Shown: positions 34,586 through 43,183 of the stretch, piece after piece | How positions within the stretch are numbered: position 1 is the stretch's first letter | How the letters are laid out: the number at the start of each line of letters is the position of its first letter | Origin: JALCOL01 sp022649665 | Lineage (GTDB): Bacteria > Bacillota > Bacilli > Lactobacillales > Enterococcaceae | Assembly (NCBI GenBank): GCA_030372335.1 | Contig: JAUDCW010000009.1 | Direction: 5' to 3' (one strand) | Length of the DNA stretch: 64,000 bases | The notes under the pieces: generated by a model | What the model saw: the letters and a program-made list of their open reading frames with translations, nothing else | Told to the model about the DNA's origin: nothing | The model's database searches: none | Made by a program: the position numbers and the translations under genes

Positions 34586-35533
34586 TTACGCCTCTTTCTC
34601 TTTTAATAGAAATCCGTTCCAATCGAGCCAAGACAGGTGCTCTTCGACCGCCAAACCGGCTGAGGAAATCGCTTCTTCAAGTGCCGGGACTTTGCTGTCG
34701 ATGATCCCTGAGAGCAGGATCCGCCCGTCAGGATTCAAATGCTCCCGCATTTCCGGCAGAAGCGGCACGATGATCTCCGCTAAAATATTCGCGACGATCA
34801 CATCGGCTGTCCCGCTGACCGTTTCAAAGCCGGCTCCTTGCGCGATCACGACTTCATCGACTGCGGGATTGCGCGCCAGATTTTCTTTCGCTTGGCGGAC
34901 CGCGACTTCATCGATATCAAAGGCCGCAACGTTTGCCGCGCCCAAAAGCCGCGCGGCGACCGCCAAGATCCCTGAGCCGGTCCCGATATCAAAAACGGTT
35001 TCGCCGCCGCGCAAGACCAGTTCGAGCGCTTGGATCATCAAGCGCGTTGTCGGGTGCGTTCCAGTCCCGAATGCCATCCCCGGATCAAGCCGGATCACCA
35101 GTTCGTCGCGGGTTTCCGGCGCATAGTCTTCCCAATCGGGCACGACCGTTACAAAGCGCGTCAAACGGACCGGATGATAATATTTTTTCCACGAAGTATT
35201 CCAATCTTCCTCGTTGATCGCGGTCGTTTCCAACAATTGATGCATTCCGGAAAAGCCGTATGAAGAAAACTGCGCCAAACGCAGTTTCAGCTGGCTGGTG
35301 ATCTCCGGGAGCAGTGCAGTTTCCGGAAAATAGGCGTTCACAAGCGCTTGTGTCCCCGTCAGCTCCGTATATTTTTTGCCGCCGGTCACTTCGCCGAACG
35401 CGTCCGGGTCATAGTGATCGAGCTCGAACGCGTCTTCGATCTCGACACCTTGGGCGCCTTGCTCGATCAAGAGATTACTGACCGCTTCGACTGCTTCATG
35501 AGTCGTTTCCACGCTGATTTTAAACCAATTCAT
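34586..35533 (-). CDS. prmA: Ribosomal protein L11 methyltransferase
   Basis: 315 aa. Trimethylates ribosomal protein L11 using SAM. N-terminal L11-recognition domain (about 1-60) and Rossmann methyltransferase domain with VFDIGTGSGILAVAA (motif I), LDPGMAFGTGTHPTT and VIVANILAEIIV. Normal length. It lies 11 bp downstream of the DUF3013 gene and directly upstream of rsmE. Confidence 0.96.
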   Translation of the reverse strand: MNWFKISVETTHEAVEAVSNLLIEQGAQGVEIEDAFELDHYDPDAFGEVTGGKKYTELTGTQALVNAYFPETALLPEITSQLKLRLAQFSSYGFSGMHQLLETTAINEEDWNTSWKKYYHPVRLTRFVTVVPDWEDYAPETRDELVIRLDPGMAFGTGTHPTTRLMIQALELVLRGGETVFDIGTGSGILAVAARLLGAANVAAFDIDEVAVRQAKENLARNPAVDEVVIAQGAGFETVSGTADVIVANILAEIIVPLLPEMREHLNPDGRILLSGIIDSKVPALEEAISSAGLAVEEHLSWLDWNGFLLKEKEA

Positions 35534-35544
35534 CGCTCACCCTC

Positions 35545-36024
35545 CTAGTAATGCGGATAGGGGTGGAGTATCGCGGCTTTGCGGCTGTATTTTTTCAAAT
35601 AGCGCGCAAACGCTTCTTCATCCCATGATAATTCGAATTCTTCAGCCGCGGGATCCGCCAAAAAGTCGAGCACCTGCTCCTCGGCTCCTGCCAGTACATC
35701 GCGGAATGTCGCGAGGATCGCGAGCAGGCGCGTTTCATCCATCCCTTTTTTATCGAGCGCATACATCTGAAGATATTCCTCTGGATCCGGCTGCTCTTTG
35801 CTTTGCAGATAAAAAGCGATCCGGTCTTCAAACGCAAGTACTTCCTCCGCGCTTTCGACTTTATACGCGTCCCCCGTCAGAACATGTTTCGGATTATGGA
35901 TGTAGATCGTCCCGCTAAGCTCGATTACGCCGCTCTGCGGATCCCAAGCCAGCTCGATCTCAGTTTCCGGAAAAAACTTCGGCAGTTCCTGTTCCAAAAA
36001 TTTGATAAGATTAGTTTTTTTCAT
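35545..36024 (-). CDS. DUF3013 family protein
   Basis: 159-aa acidic soluble protein, family of unknown function usually located next to prmA in Lactobacillales. Seen: ELAWDPQSGVIELSGTIYIHN, VLAFEDRIAFYLQSK, and a C-terminal EFELSWDEEAFARYLKKY. The ATG at 36024 overlaps the stop codon of mpg (ATGA) and is preceded by GGAG; the longer frame to 36132 lies inside mpg. Family assignment is from memory of the pattern and the prmA neighbour. Confidence 0.75.
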   Translation of the reverse strand: MKKTNLIKFLEQELPKFFPETEIELAWDPQSGVIELSGTIYIHNPKHVLTGDAYKVESAEEVLAFEDRIAFYLQSKEQPDPEEYLQMYALDKKGMDETRLLAILATFRDVLAGAEEQVLDFLADPAAEEFELSWDEEAFARYLKKYSRKAAILHPYPHY

Positions 36025-36659
36025 TGTTTTTCTCCGATCCAGCCGTGGTGTGCGGCATCGATTTCGCTTTTTTTGATCCCGGTAAGATACGGATTGCCGG
36101 CGACCGCAAAACGCAGCGGCCAGACGGTCCAATGTCCCTTGTTCGGGATCCCGACGCGCGGCATCATCAAGATCTCGCGCGGCTGGCGCGCTTTTTCCGG
36201 CACCAGTTCAAGCGGCCCGTCAAAGATCGACGTCCCATATAAAGCGCGCGGCAGGCCAAGCGCTTCCACCAGTTTTCCGGGACCGTTCGTCAGCTGCGCC
36301 ATATTTTTTGCTTTTGGGCGGCGTTCTTTCATCAAAGGGATCCCCGCGCCGGGTTCGATCGCACGGATCATGACCCCTTCTGGTGTTCCGGCACTTTTTG
36401 TCACGATATTCAAGATCAAATGGGTATGCATCGTGTATAAATAGATCGTTCCGGCCGCCGCATACATTGCCGCAAGACTCGGCGTCTGACGCCCGCCGTA
36501 GCTGTGTGCTGCGCGGTCGAGCGGTCCCAAATATGCTTCGGCATCGACGATCCAGCCGCCGGTCGCGCCAGCTGGACCCGCATAAGATAAATACTGCCCC
36601 AAGAGTGCTTGCGCGACATAGGTCGTCGGTTTGGTTTCAATGATTTCTTTGATCGACAT
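36021..36659 (-). CDS. mpg: 3-methyladenine DNA glycosylase (MPG/AAG type)
   Basis: 212 aa. Monofunctional glycosylase excising alkylated and deaminated purines. AAG-family signatures: VAQALLGQYLS, GWIVDAEAYLGPLDRAAHSYGGRQTP (catalytic Glu in VDAEAY), TIYLYTMHTHLILNIVT, and GPGKLVEALGL. Start ATG at 36659 with AGGTG five bases upstream. First gene of mpg-DUF3013-prmA-rsmE, divergent from rarA. Confidence 0.93.
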   Translation of the reverse strand: MSIKEIIETKPTTYVAQALLGQYLSYAGPAGATGGWIVDAEAYLGPLDRAAHSYGGRQTPSLAAMYAAAGTIYLYTMHTHLILNIVTKSAGTPEGVMIRAIEPGAGIPLMKERRPKAKNMAQLTNGPGKLVEALGLPRALYGTSIFDGPLELVPEKARQPREILMMPRVGIPNKGHWTVWPLRFAVAGNPYLTGIKKSEIDAAHHGWIGEKQ

Positions 36660-36766
36660 AGTGTCACCTCTCACCCATGATACTCGAAAATCCGCATGAT
36701 TTCACCTAGATTTCCTCCCCCGCATTCTCTGCTATAATGTAGACAAGAAAAAGGAGCTGAATCGCC

Positions 36767-38065
36767 ATGGAAAAACCCTTGGCATACCGCATGCGGCCGC
36801 GCGAACTTTCTGAAGTCGTCGGCCAGACACATCTGCTGGGTCCCGGTAAGATCATTCGGCGGATGGTCGAGGCAAAGCTGTTGTCGTCAATGATTCTATA
36901 CGGACCGCCCGGCACCGGAAAAACCAGCATCGCCAGTGCGATCGCCGGCTCAACGCACTACGCATTCCGGTCTTTGAATGCTGCGACCGATTCCAAAAAA
37001 GACTTGCAGGTCGTTGCTGAAGAAGGAAAGATGTCAGGCGGGGTCGTTTTATTACTAGATGAAGTCCACCGACTCGATAAAACCAAACAAGATTTTCTGC
37101 TGCCTTTTTTGGAAAATGGCAAGATCATTTTGATCGGTGCAACGACTGAAAATCCATATTTTTCGATCAATCCGGCGATCCGCAGCCGGCTGCAGATTTT
37201 TGAGGTGAAGCCTTTGACGGCTGCCGAGATCCTTCCAGCCCTTAAACGAGCACTGAAAGATCCTGAACGCGGTTTAGGAAAAGAGCATTCTGAACTGCCG
37301 CCCGCGGGCCTCGCCTTTTTGGCAGAACGCTCAGGCGGCGACTTGCGCAGTGCACTGAATGCGCTGGAGCTCGCGGTCAAATCGACTGCACCGGCAGCTG
37401 ACGGTACGCGGCATGTCACTATCACTGATTTGGAAGAAAGCCTGCAGCAGAAAACATTTGCGTTCGATAAAGACGGGGACGCACATTATAACTTGATCTC
37501 CGCCTTTCAAAAATCGATCCGCGGCAGCGATGTCGATGCCGCGCTTCATTATTTAGCACGGCTTTTAGCCGGCGGCGATCTGAAAAGCGTCACCCGGCGT
37601 CTCTTAGTGATCGCATATGAAGACATCGGCTTAGGCAATCCGAATGCTTGTGCACGCACTGTCCAAGCAGTCACCGCAGCTGAGCGTTTAGGCTTGCCGG
37701 AAGGCCGGATCCCGCTGGCTGATGCGGTGATCGATCTGGCGCTTTCGCCGAAATCAAATTCGGGGATCGCTTCATTTGCAGCGGCTGAAAAAGATCTCGC
37801 AGCGGGGTCCGCCGGCGAAATTCCGCGCTTTCTCCAAGATGCACATTATTCCGGGGCAAAAGCACTCGGCCGCGGTCAAGAATATCGTTACCCGCATGAT
37901 GACCCGCGCGGCTGGGTCGCCCAGGAATATTTGCCGAAAGGCTTGCGCGGCAAGCATTACTATCAAGCAAAAACGACGGGAAAATATGAAGCGGCCCTTA
38001 AAGCGCGCTACGAGCAGCTCCAAAAATGGAAACACGATTCCGAGAAAAACGTTTCCAAAAAATAA
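36767..38065 (+). CDS. rarA: Replication-associated recombination protein A (MgsA)
   Basis: 432 aa. AAA+ ATPase acting at stalled replication forks. Walker A LYGPPGTGKTSIA (near 46), Walker B VVLLLDEVHRLDKTKQD, sensor GATTENPYFSINPAIRSR, and the C-terminal RarA tetramerisation domain from about 270. AAGGAG lies 10 nt before the ATG, with TATAAT shortly upstream. In Bacilli rarA often sits beside 6S RNA, which matches the candidate RNA found directly downstream. Confidence 0.95.
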   Translation: MEKPLAYRMRPRELSEVVGQTHLLGPGKIIRRMVEAKLLSSMILYGPPGTGKTSIASAIAGSTHYAFRSLNAATDSKKDLQVVAEEGKMSGGVVLLLDEVHRLDKTKQDFLLPFLENGKIILIGATTENPYFSINPAIRSRLQIFEVKPLTAAEILPALKRALKDPERGLGKEHSELPPAGLAFLAERSGGDLRSALNALELAVKSTAPAADGTRHVTITDLEESLQQKTFAFDKDGDAHYNLISAFQKSIRGSDVDAALHYLARLLAGGDLKSVTRRLLVIAYEDIGLGNPNACARTVQAVTAAERLGLPEGRIPLADAVIDLALSPKSNSGIASFAAAEKDLAAGSAGEIPRFLQDAHYSGAKALGRGQEYRYPHDDPRGWVAQEYLPKGLRGKHYYQAKTTGKYEAALKARYEQLQKWKHDSEKNVSKK

Positions 38066-38075
38066 GCTTTTTGAA

Positions 38076-38104
38076 TTGCGTCTCTTTGCAGGCTGTGCTA
38101 TTAT
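38076..38104 (+). promoter_or_regulatory. Promoter of the 6S-like RNA
   Basis: TTGCGT (38076-38081), 17-bp spacer ending TGC (extended -10), TATTAT (38099-38104). Confidence 0.6.
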
Positions 38105-38107
38105 GAA

Positions 38108-38351
38108 GGTGGGAAATCTGTGATGTACGAGTTATCCTTCGCTGTGTTGACCGAACATATTATCATTGATACGGGACTTTGTTGTGCGATTGGTGTGAAC
38201 ATGCCTTTTCTCTTGGTAGTTCTAATCCATGAACCTTAAGACCCACCTGCTTGTTTGCGGGATCAATACTATGGGATAAGAAACGGCATCTACGGATCTA
38301 CCCATTTAGTTTGACCTTGGCGGCTCGTCTTCGGACAAGCCGCTTTCTTTG
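38108..38351 (+). ncRNA. Candidate 6S-like (Lacto-usp) RNA
   Basis: Non-coding interval between rarA and the small membrane protein/usp genes, transcribed from its own promoter and ended by a terminator (GCGGCTCGTC-ttcg-GACAAGCCGC, 38321-38344, then TTTCTTTG). AGGTGGG (38107-38113) pairs with CCCACCT (38242-38248), closing a 140-nt long-hairpin domain as in 6S RNA. A conserved RNA upstream of usp genes (Lacto-usp) in lactobacilli has been proposed to be 6S RNA; location and size fit. 6S RNA sequesters sigma-A RNA polymerase in stationary phase. Not verified by covariance search. Confidence 0.55.
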
Positions 38352-38382
38352 TATCATCGATTATTTGTAAGGAGCGGATAGC

Positions 38383-38652
38383 GTGACAACGATCATTTTG
38401 CTTATTTTCGGATTTTTATTGATCTTGACCAGTTTTGGGATCCGGCAGTTTGCGCCGGAGTTTCTGCAGCAGCTCAAGATTCCGCAGCCCGAACGCTTCG
38501 TGCGTCCCTATTGGCTCGCTTACCTCGCGATCGGTGTTTTGAGTCTCATCGCCGCCTACTTTGGCTCGATTTACGCCGCGTTGGCGCTGGTTTTTACGAC
38601 ACTTTTGATCTCAAGCTACTTTGCGATGGTCATCAATCGGCGGATCCGTTAG
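38383..38652 (+). CDS. Small two-helix membrane protein, unknown function
   Basis: 89 aa. Two predicted membrane segments (residues about 2-20 and 45-82, the second possibly split into two) separated by a polar LKIPQPERFVRPYW segment. GTG start at 38383 with AAGGAG 9 nt upstream. I do not recognise a family. It lies between the 6S-like RNA terminator and usp, 80 bp before usp, and may be co-transcribed with it. Confidence 0.72.
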   Translation: MTTIILLIFGFLLILTSFGIRQFAPEFLQQLKIPQPERFVRPYWLAYLAIGVLSLIAAYFGSIYAALALVFTTLLISSYFAMVINRRIR

Positions 38653-38731
38653 CAGGAAACGTTTCCTTTTTTAGGGTTTTTGAGCTAAAATAAACGTAAT
38701 AAAAGGATCAACAAATGGAGGAGAGTTGCTT

Positions 38732-39214
38732 ATGCTACAACAATATCGCACGATCATGGTTGCCGTTGATGGGTCGAAAGAAGCGGAGCTGGCGTTTAAG
38801 AAAGCGGCAAACGTTGCCTTCAGGAACCATGCCAAATTGATTTTAGCGCACATCATCGATACCCGTGCTTTCCAAACGGTCTCGTCTTTTGACAATATTT
38901 TGGCAGATCAAGCAACTGAAACCGCGAAAAAAACGTTGGGTGAATACACGGAATATGCAAAGAAACTGGGTGTCAACGAAGTCAGCTATGTCTTGGAATT
39001 CGGCTCGCCGAAATCGATCCTCGCCAAACAGCTGCCCGAAGAGCATCATGTCGATCTCCTCATGATGGGAGCGACTGGCTTGAATGCCGTCGAACGGCTC
39101 TTTATCGGTTCTGTTTCGGAATATGTCATCCGCAACGCCGCGTGCGACGTCTTGATCGTCCGGACTGACTTGGAAAACAAACCGATCAAAATCGAAAAAG
39201 AAAAAAATAAATAA
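38732..39214 (+). CDS. Universal stress protein UspA family
   Basis: 160 aa. Single Usp domain: N-terminal YRTIMVAVDGSKEAELAFKKA, a variable helix region, and the ATP-binding motif GATGLNAVERLFIGSVSEYVIRNAACDVLIVR (G-2X-G-9X-G-S type), so probably an ATP-binding Usp. C-terminus is Lys/Glu-rich. ATG at 38732 with GGAGGAG 8 nt upstream; a TTG six bases earlier is too close. Followed by a strong terminator. Confidence 0.93.
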   Translation: MLQQYRTIMVAVDGSKEAELAFKKAANVAFRNHAKLILAHIIDTRAFQTVSSFDNILADQATETAKKTLGEYTEYAKKLGVNEVSYVLEFGSPKSILAKQLPEEHHVDLLMMGATGLNAVERLFIGSVSEYVIRNAACDVLIVRTDLENKPIKIEKEKNK

Positions 39215-39225
39215 AAGAATATAGT

Positions 39226-39290
39226 AAAGAGGCTGGGACAAAAGTCATGTCCCAGCCTCTTTTTCCGAATAAACGGTGTTTCAAAAGCAG
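39226..39290 (+). terminator. usp terminator; dispersed repeat copy 2
   Basis: AGAGGCTGGGACA/TGTCCCAGCCTCT perfect 13-bp stem with TTTTT, followed by the tail GAATAAACGGTGTTTCAAAAGCAG shared (with changes) by the repeats at 23935 and 62988. Confidence 0.88.
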
Positions 39291-39399
39291 CTTCTTCGGA
39301 TCAGGAGCCGAAAAATCTCAAAATATAAGAAACTATTTTCGAATTTCTCTTCTTATTTCTCGAAGCGGAAGGCTGGCACAGCCTGGATAAACAGTATTT

Positions 39400-41283
39400 T
39401 TACGACAGTTCTGTTTTCCCGGTATACAGCTGATAGTACATGCCGTGTTCTTTGATCAACTGGTCATGCGTGCCGCGCTCGATGATCCGCCCATGCTCCA
39501 TCACCATGATCACATCGGCGTTTTGGATCGTTGAAAGCCGGTGAGCGATCACAAAGACTGTCCGTCCTTCCATCAAGCGGTCCATCCCGGCCTGCACGAG
39601 GCTTTCCGTCCGCGTATCGATGCTTGATGTCGCTTCATCCAAGATCATCACCGGCGGATCAGCGATCGCCGCCCGGGCGATCGCGATCAGCTGACGCTGT
39701 CCTTGCGAGAGTCCCTCGCCGTCTTCCGTGATCATCGTATCAAAGCCTTGCGGAAGGATCTCGATAAAGTGGACTGCGTTGGCAAGTTCAGCCGCTTTCA
39801 TAACGTCTTCGTCGGTCGCGTCCAGCTTGCCGTAGCGGATATTTTCGCGGATCGTGCCGGTAAACAAATGCGTGTCCTGCAGAACCATCCCCAGCGAGCG
39901 GCGCAGGGAATCTTTTTTGATGTCCGAAATGTTGATGCCGTCATAAAGGATCTTGCCGGTTTTGATTTCATAAAAACGGTTGATCAAATTCGTGATCGTC
40001 GTTTTCCCCGCCCCGGTCGAACCGACGAACGCGACTTTCTGACCCGGTTCAGCATAAAGCGAGATATCGTGGAGCACCAAATGATCGGGCTGATAGCCGA
40101 AATCGACATCTTCAAAACGGACATCGCCGATAAGCCGCGTCAGGCGTGCCGGTCCCTGTTTTTGCGGCTGTTTCCACGCCCAGTGGCCAGTCCGTTCCCG
40201 CGACTCTTTGATCTCGCCCCCTGCGAGCGTCACATTGATCAAGGTTGTATTTCCCCGGTCGTCTTCCGGTGCTTCATCCAGCAGATTGAAGATCCGGCCA
40301 GCGCCGGCCAGCGCCATAATGACAAAGTTGATCTGCTGGGAAACGATGCTGATCGGCATATTGAGTGAACGGCTCAGCTGCAGAAAGCTTGCCAAACCGC
40401 CGAGCGTCATCGCAGCCATCGCATGATGATGCAAAATCAGCATTCCGCCCAGCACCGCGATCAATACGTACTGCAAGTTCAGCAAATTCATCATCAGCGG
40501 CATCAAAGTGTTCGCATAGCTGTTGGCTGTATTAGCGGCACTTTTCAATTGTTCATTGAGCGTATCGAAGCCCGCGATCGTTTCTTTTTCGTGGTTGAAG
40601 ATCTTGACGACTTTCAAGCCGTGCAGCCGTTCTTCGATAAAACCGTTCAGCTGTCCCAGCGACTTTTGCTGCAAACCAAAATATTTTCCTGAACGGTTGG
40701 AGATCCAGCGAATCGCTAAAAGCATCAGCGTCACGGCAACCGCCACGAACAGCGTCAGCGGGATATTGACGGAGAACATCGCGACAAAGATCGCCAAAAA
40801 AGTAAAGAGTGCTGCTAAAAGGTTCGGTACGCTGACCGAGATCATTTGCCGCAAAGTATCGATATCATTCGTATAATGGCTCATGATGTCGCCTTGCGTG
40901 CGCGAGTCGAAGTAGCCGATCGGCAGCGACTCCATATGCGAAAACATGTCATCGCGGATCTTTTTTTGCGTCCCTTGACTGATCCGGACCATCATCCAGT
41001 TGAAGCCTAATGTTGCAAAGACGCCGGCCAAATAGAGCCCGCCCATCTTACAGATCGCAAGCAGCAATCCTGAAAAGTCGCGGCTGCCGCTTTTTAAGAT
41101 CGGCAGAATATATTGATCGATCACGACTTTTAAGAACAGCGAGCCGGAAACATTGGCGACCGAAGAGATCAAGATCAAGAACAGAACGATCAAAAGCTGC
41201 GTATGAAAGTTGTCCCACATCACCAGCCAGAGGCGTTTCAGCGTTTTCAGAGGATGAGTCGGATTTCTTTTTGTGTTTTCCAT
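39400..41283 (-). CDS. ABC multidrug exporter half-transporter (catalytic NBD, LmrD-like)
   Basis: 627 aa. Six membrane helices (about 20-310) and a C-terminal ABC domain. Walker A FVGSTGAGKTTITNL, Walker B VMILDEATSSID with the catalytic Glu intact, H-loop VIAHRLS; its signature is LSQGQ instead of LSGGQ. Partner of the gene just upstream (one-base gap), whose ABC signature is canonical but whose catalytic Glu is replaced. Together they form a heterodimeric exporter with one degenerate site, as in LmrCD, BmrCD and EfrAB, which expel drugs or lipids. An insertion of about 50 residues before the ABC domain (around 340-385) is Gln/Arg-rich. Confidence 0.92.
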   Translation of the reverse strand: MENTKRNPTHPLKTLKRLWLVMWDNFHTQLLIVLFLILISSVANVSGSLFLKVVIDQYILPILKSGSRDFSGLLLAICKMGGLYLAGVFATLGFNWMMVRISQGTQKKIRDDMFSHMESLPIGYFDSRTQGDIMSHYTNDIDTLRQMISVSVPNLLAALFTFLAIFVAMFSVNIPLTLFVAVAVTLMLLAIRWISNRSGKYFGLQQKSLGQLNGFIEERLHGLKVVKIFNHEKETIAGFDTLNEQLKSAANTANSYANTLMPLMMNLLNLQYVLIAVLGGMLILHHHAMAAMTLGGLASFLQLSRSLNMPISIVSQQINFVIMALAGAGRIFNLLDEAPEDDRGNTTLINVTLAGGEIKESRERTGHWAWKQPQKQGPARLTRLIGDVRFEDVDFGYQPDHLVLHDISLYAEPGQKVAFVGSTGAGKTTITNLINRFYEIKTGKILYDGINISDIKKDSLRRSLGMVLQDTHLFTGTIRENIRYGKLDATDEDVMKAAELANAVHFIEILPQGFDTMITEDGEGLSQGQRQLIAIARAAIADPPVMILDEATSSIDTRTESLVQAGMDRLMEGRTVFVIAHRLSTIQNADVIMVMEHGRIIERGTHDQLIKEHGMYYQLYTGKTELS

Positions 41284-41284
41284 C

Positions 41285-43009
41285 TTATTTGAACCCCTCC
41301 TGCTGCGTATTGTACATTTCCTGATAGATCTGATCGTGCGCCATCAGCTCAGCGTGCGTACCGATGCCGTGGATCTGGCCGTTTTCCAAGACGATCGTGC
41401 GGTCAGCATCTTGGACCGAGGCGATCCGCTGAGCAATGATAAACGTCGTCATCCCGGGGATCGCTTTTTTCAAACCTTCGCGGATCAAGCGGTCGGTCCG
41501 CGTATCGACCGCAGACGTCGAGTCATCTAAGATCAAGATCTTCGGCTGCTTGAGAAGTGCGCGCGCGATCGTGAGCCGCTGCTTTTGACCGCCGGACAGA
41601 TTCGTGCCGCCTTGAGAAAGCATCGTTTCGTACCCTTCCGGAAGGGTCGCAATAAACTCTTCAGCTTGGGCGATCTGGCAAGCGCGTTCCAGTTCTGCCT
41701 GTGTCGCTTCCGGATTTCCCCAGCGCAGATTCTCAGCGATCGTACCGCTGAAAAGGACATTATTTTGGAGGACCATCGCGACTTGATCGCGCAGCCGCGA
41801 AAGATCATATTTGCGGACATCTGCCCCGCCGACCAGAAGTTTGCCGCTCGTGACATCATAAAGGCGCGGGATCAGCTGGACAAGCGTCGATTTGGAACTG
41901 CCGGTGCCGCCGACGATCCCGATCACTTCGCCGCTTTTGGCGTGGAACGAAATATCTTTCAAAGCGAGTTTATGGACATCATCGCAATAGCTGAACGAAA
42001 CATGGTCGAATTCGACCTCGCTGTTCGCCAGCGTTTCAAGCGGCTCCGCCGGATTCGTCAAGTCGCTTTTCTCTTGCAGGACCGCGACGATCCGTTCAGT
42101 ACTGGTGCGCGCGATCAAGACCATCACGAAGACGTTTGAAAGCATCATCAAACTCATCAAGATCTGACCGACGTATGTGAACATACTGACGAGTTCGCCA
42201 GTCGTCATCGTCTGCGCGGCGATCAAATGTGCGCCGACCCACGAAACCAAAAGCATGCTCAAATAATTCGAAAACTGCATCAAGGGCGAGTTGAGGGCAA
42301 CGATCTTTTCAGCTTTCATAAAGTTGCGATAGATCTTTTCCGAAACCCCTTGAAATTTTTTGTTTTCGTAATCTTCGCGCACGTAGCTTTTCACCACGCG
42401 GATCCCTTGCAGATTTTCTTGAACGACATTATTCATTTGATCATAGATCTTGAAAACTTTGTCGAATAGAGGATGCGCGAAACGAATGATCAAAAACAAG
42501 CCGACGAACAGGCCCGGTACGACCCAGAGGATCGTTCCAGCGAGTTCCGCGTTGACTTTGAAGGCCATCGCGATCGAAAAAACAAACATCAGCGGGCTTC
42601 TGATCAAGAGCCGAATGATCATCTGATAAGCGTTTTGAACATTCGTCACATCGGTCGTCAAACGCGTCAGCAAACTCGACGGCGAAAAGCGGTCGATGTT
42701 CGAAAAAGAAAAACTTTGGATATTGACGAACATATCGCGGCGCAGATTTTTGGCAAACCCCGTTGAGGCGATCGCAGCAAAGCGGCCGCTCAAAACCCCT
42801 AAGATCAGCGCGGTGATCGCGGCCACCGTCAGCCACATTCCGTAATAAAATATTTTATCCTGATCGCCGGCGCTGACCCCTTGATCGATCAAGGCTGCGA
42901 CTAAAAGCGGCATCACGATATCCATCAAGACTTCGCCGGTCACAAAGGCCGGAGTCAGCCAAGAAGCTTTTTTGTATTCTCGAATGCTTTTCATCAATAT
43001 GCGTATCAT
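41285..43009 (-). CDS. ABC multidrug exporter half-transporter (degenerate NBD, LmrC-like)
   Basis: 574 aa. Six membrane helices then an ABC domain. Walker A reads GIVGGTGSSKSTLV (Ser in place of the usual Gly before Lys), signature NLSGGQKQRLTIARAL is canonical, Walker B ILILDDSTSAVD has Asp instead of the catalytic Glu. This is the inactive-site half of a heterodimer with the following gene. Start ATG at 43009 with AAAGGAG 9 nt upstream. A structured leader with a terminator precedes it, suggesting conditional expression. Substrate cannot be read from sequence; multidrug export is by family. Confidence 0.92.
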   Translation of the reverse strand: MIRILMKSIREYKKASWLTPAFVTGEVLMDIVMPLLVAALIDQGVSAGDQDKIFYYGMWLTVAAITALILGVLSGRFAAIASTGFAKNLRRDMFVNIQSFSFSNIDRFSPSSLLTRLTTDVTNVQNAYQMIIRLLIRSPLMFVFSIAMAFKVNAELAGTILWVVPGLFVGLFLIIRFAHPLFDKVFKIYDQMNNVVQENLQGIRVVKSYVREDYENKKFQGVSEKIYRNFMKAEKIVALNSPLMQFSNYLSMLLVSWVGAHLIAAQTMTTGELVSMFTYVGQILMSLMMLSNVFVMVLIARTSTERIVAVLQEKSDLTNPAEPLETLANSEVEFDHVSFSYCDDVHKLALKDISFHAKSGEVIGIVGGTGSSKSTLVQLIPRLYDVTSGKLLVGGADVRKYDLSRLRDQVAMVLQNNVLFSGTIAENLRWGNPEATQAELERACQIAQAEEFIATLPEGYETMLSQGGTNLSGGQKQRLTIARALLKQPKILILDDSTSAVDTRTDRLIREGLKKAIPGMTTFIIAQRIASVQDADRTIVLENGQIHGIGTHAELMAHDQIYQEMYNTQQEGFK

Positions 43010-43035
43010 TTATCCATTCTCCTTTATGCACCGAA

Positions 43036-43099
43036 AGAAAAAAGAAAACCCGGCCGAAACCCGAACTGCAGGGGTTTGACCAGGAACTTTCGGCCCGGT
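43036..43099 (-). terminator. Terminator in ABC exporter leader
   Basis: Minus-strand CCGGGCCGAAA (43088-43098) pairs with TTTCGGCCGG (43050-43059) and is followed by GTTTTCTTTTTT. It ends only about 25 nt before the exporter start codon, so it acts as an attenuator or ends the mazF transcript. Confidence 0.8.
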
Positions 43100-43173
43100 A
43101 CACGATCGAAAGCGGCTTTCGAATCAGAGCGCGGCGCGCCGCCACATAAATATTCGGCCGGCTGCGATCGTGT
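43100..43173 (-). promoter_or_regulatory. Structured leader with short uORF upstream of ABC exporter
   Basis: ACACGATCG/CGATCGTGT (43165-43173 with 43100-43108) encloses a GC-rich arm and directly abuts the terminator. Within it an ORF of seven codons (43147-43124, MWRRAAL) starts with ATG but lacks a clear ribosome-binding site. The layout recalls leader-peptide attenuators of bmrCD-type exporters. No strong promoter was found; readthrough from mazF is possible. Confidence 0.5.
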
Positions 43174-43183
43174 TTTTATTGTG

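Noticed and set aside
43124..43147. MWRRAAL uORF as a proven leader peptide.
   Set aside because: No ribosome-binding site is visible, so it is kept as a hypothesis in the leader entry and not listed as a gene.
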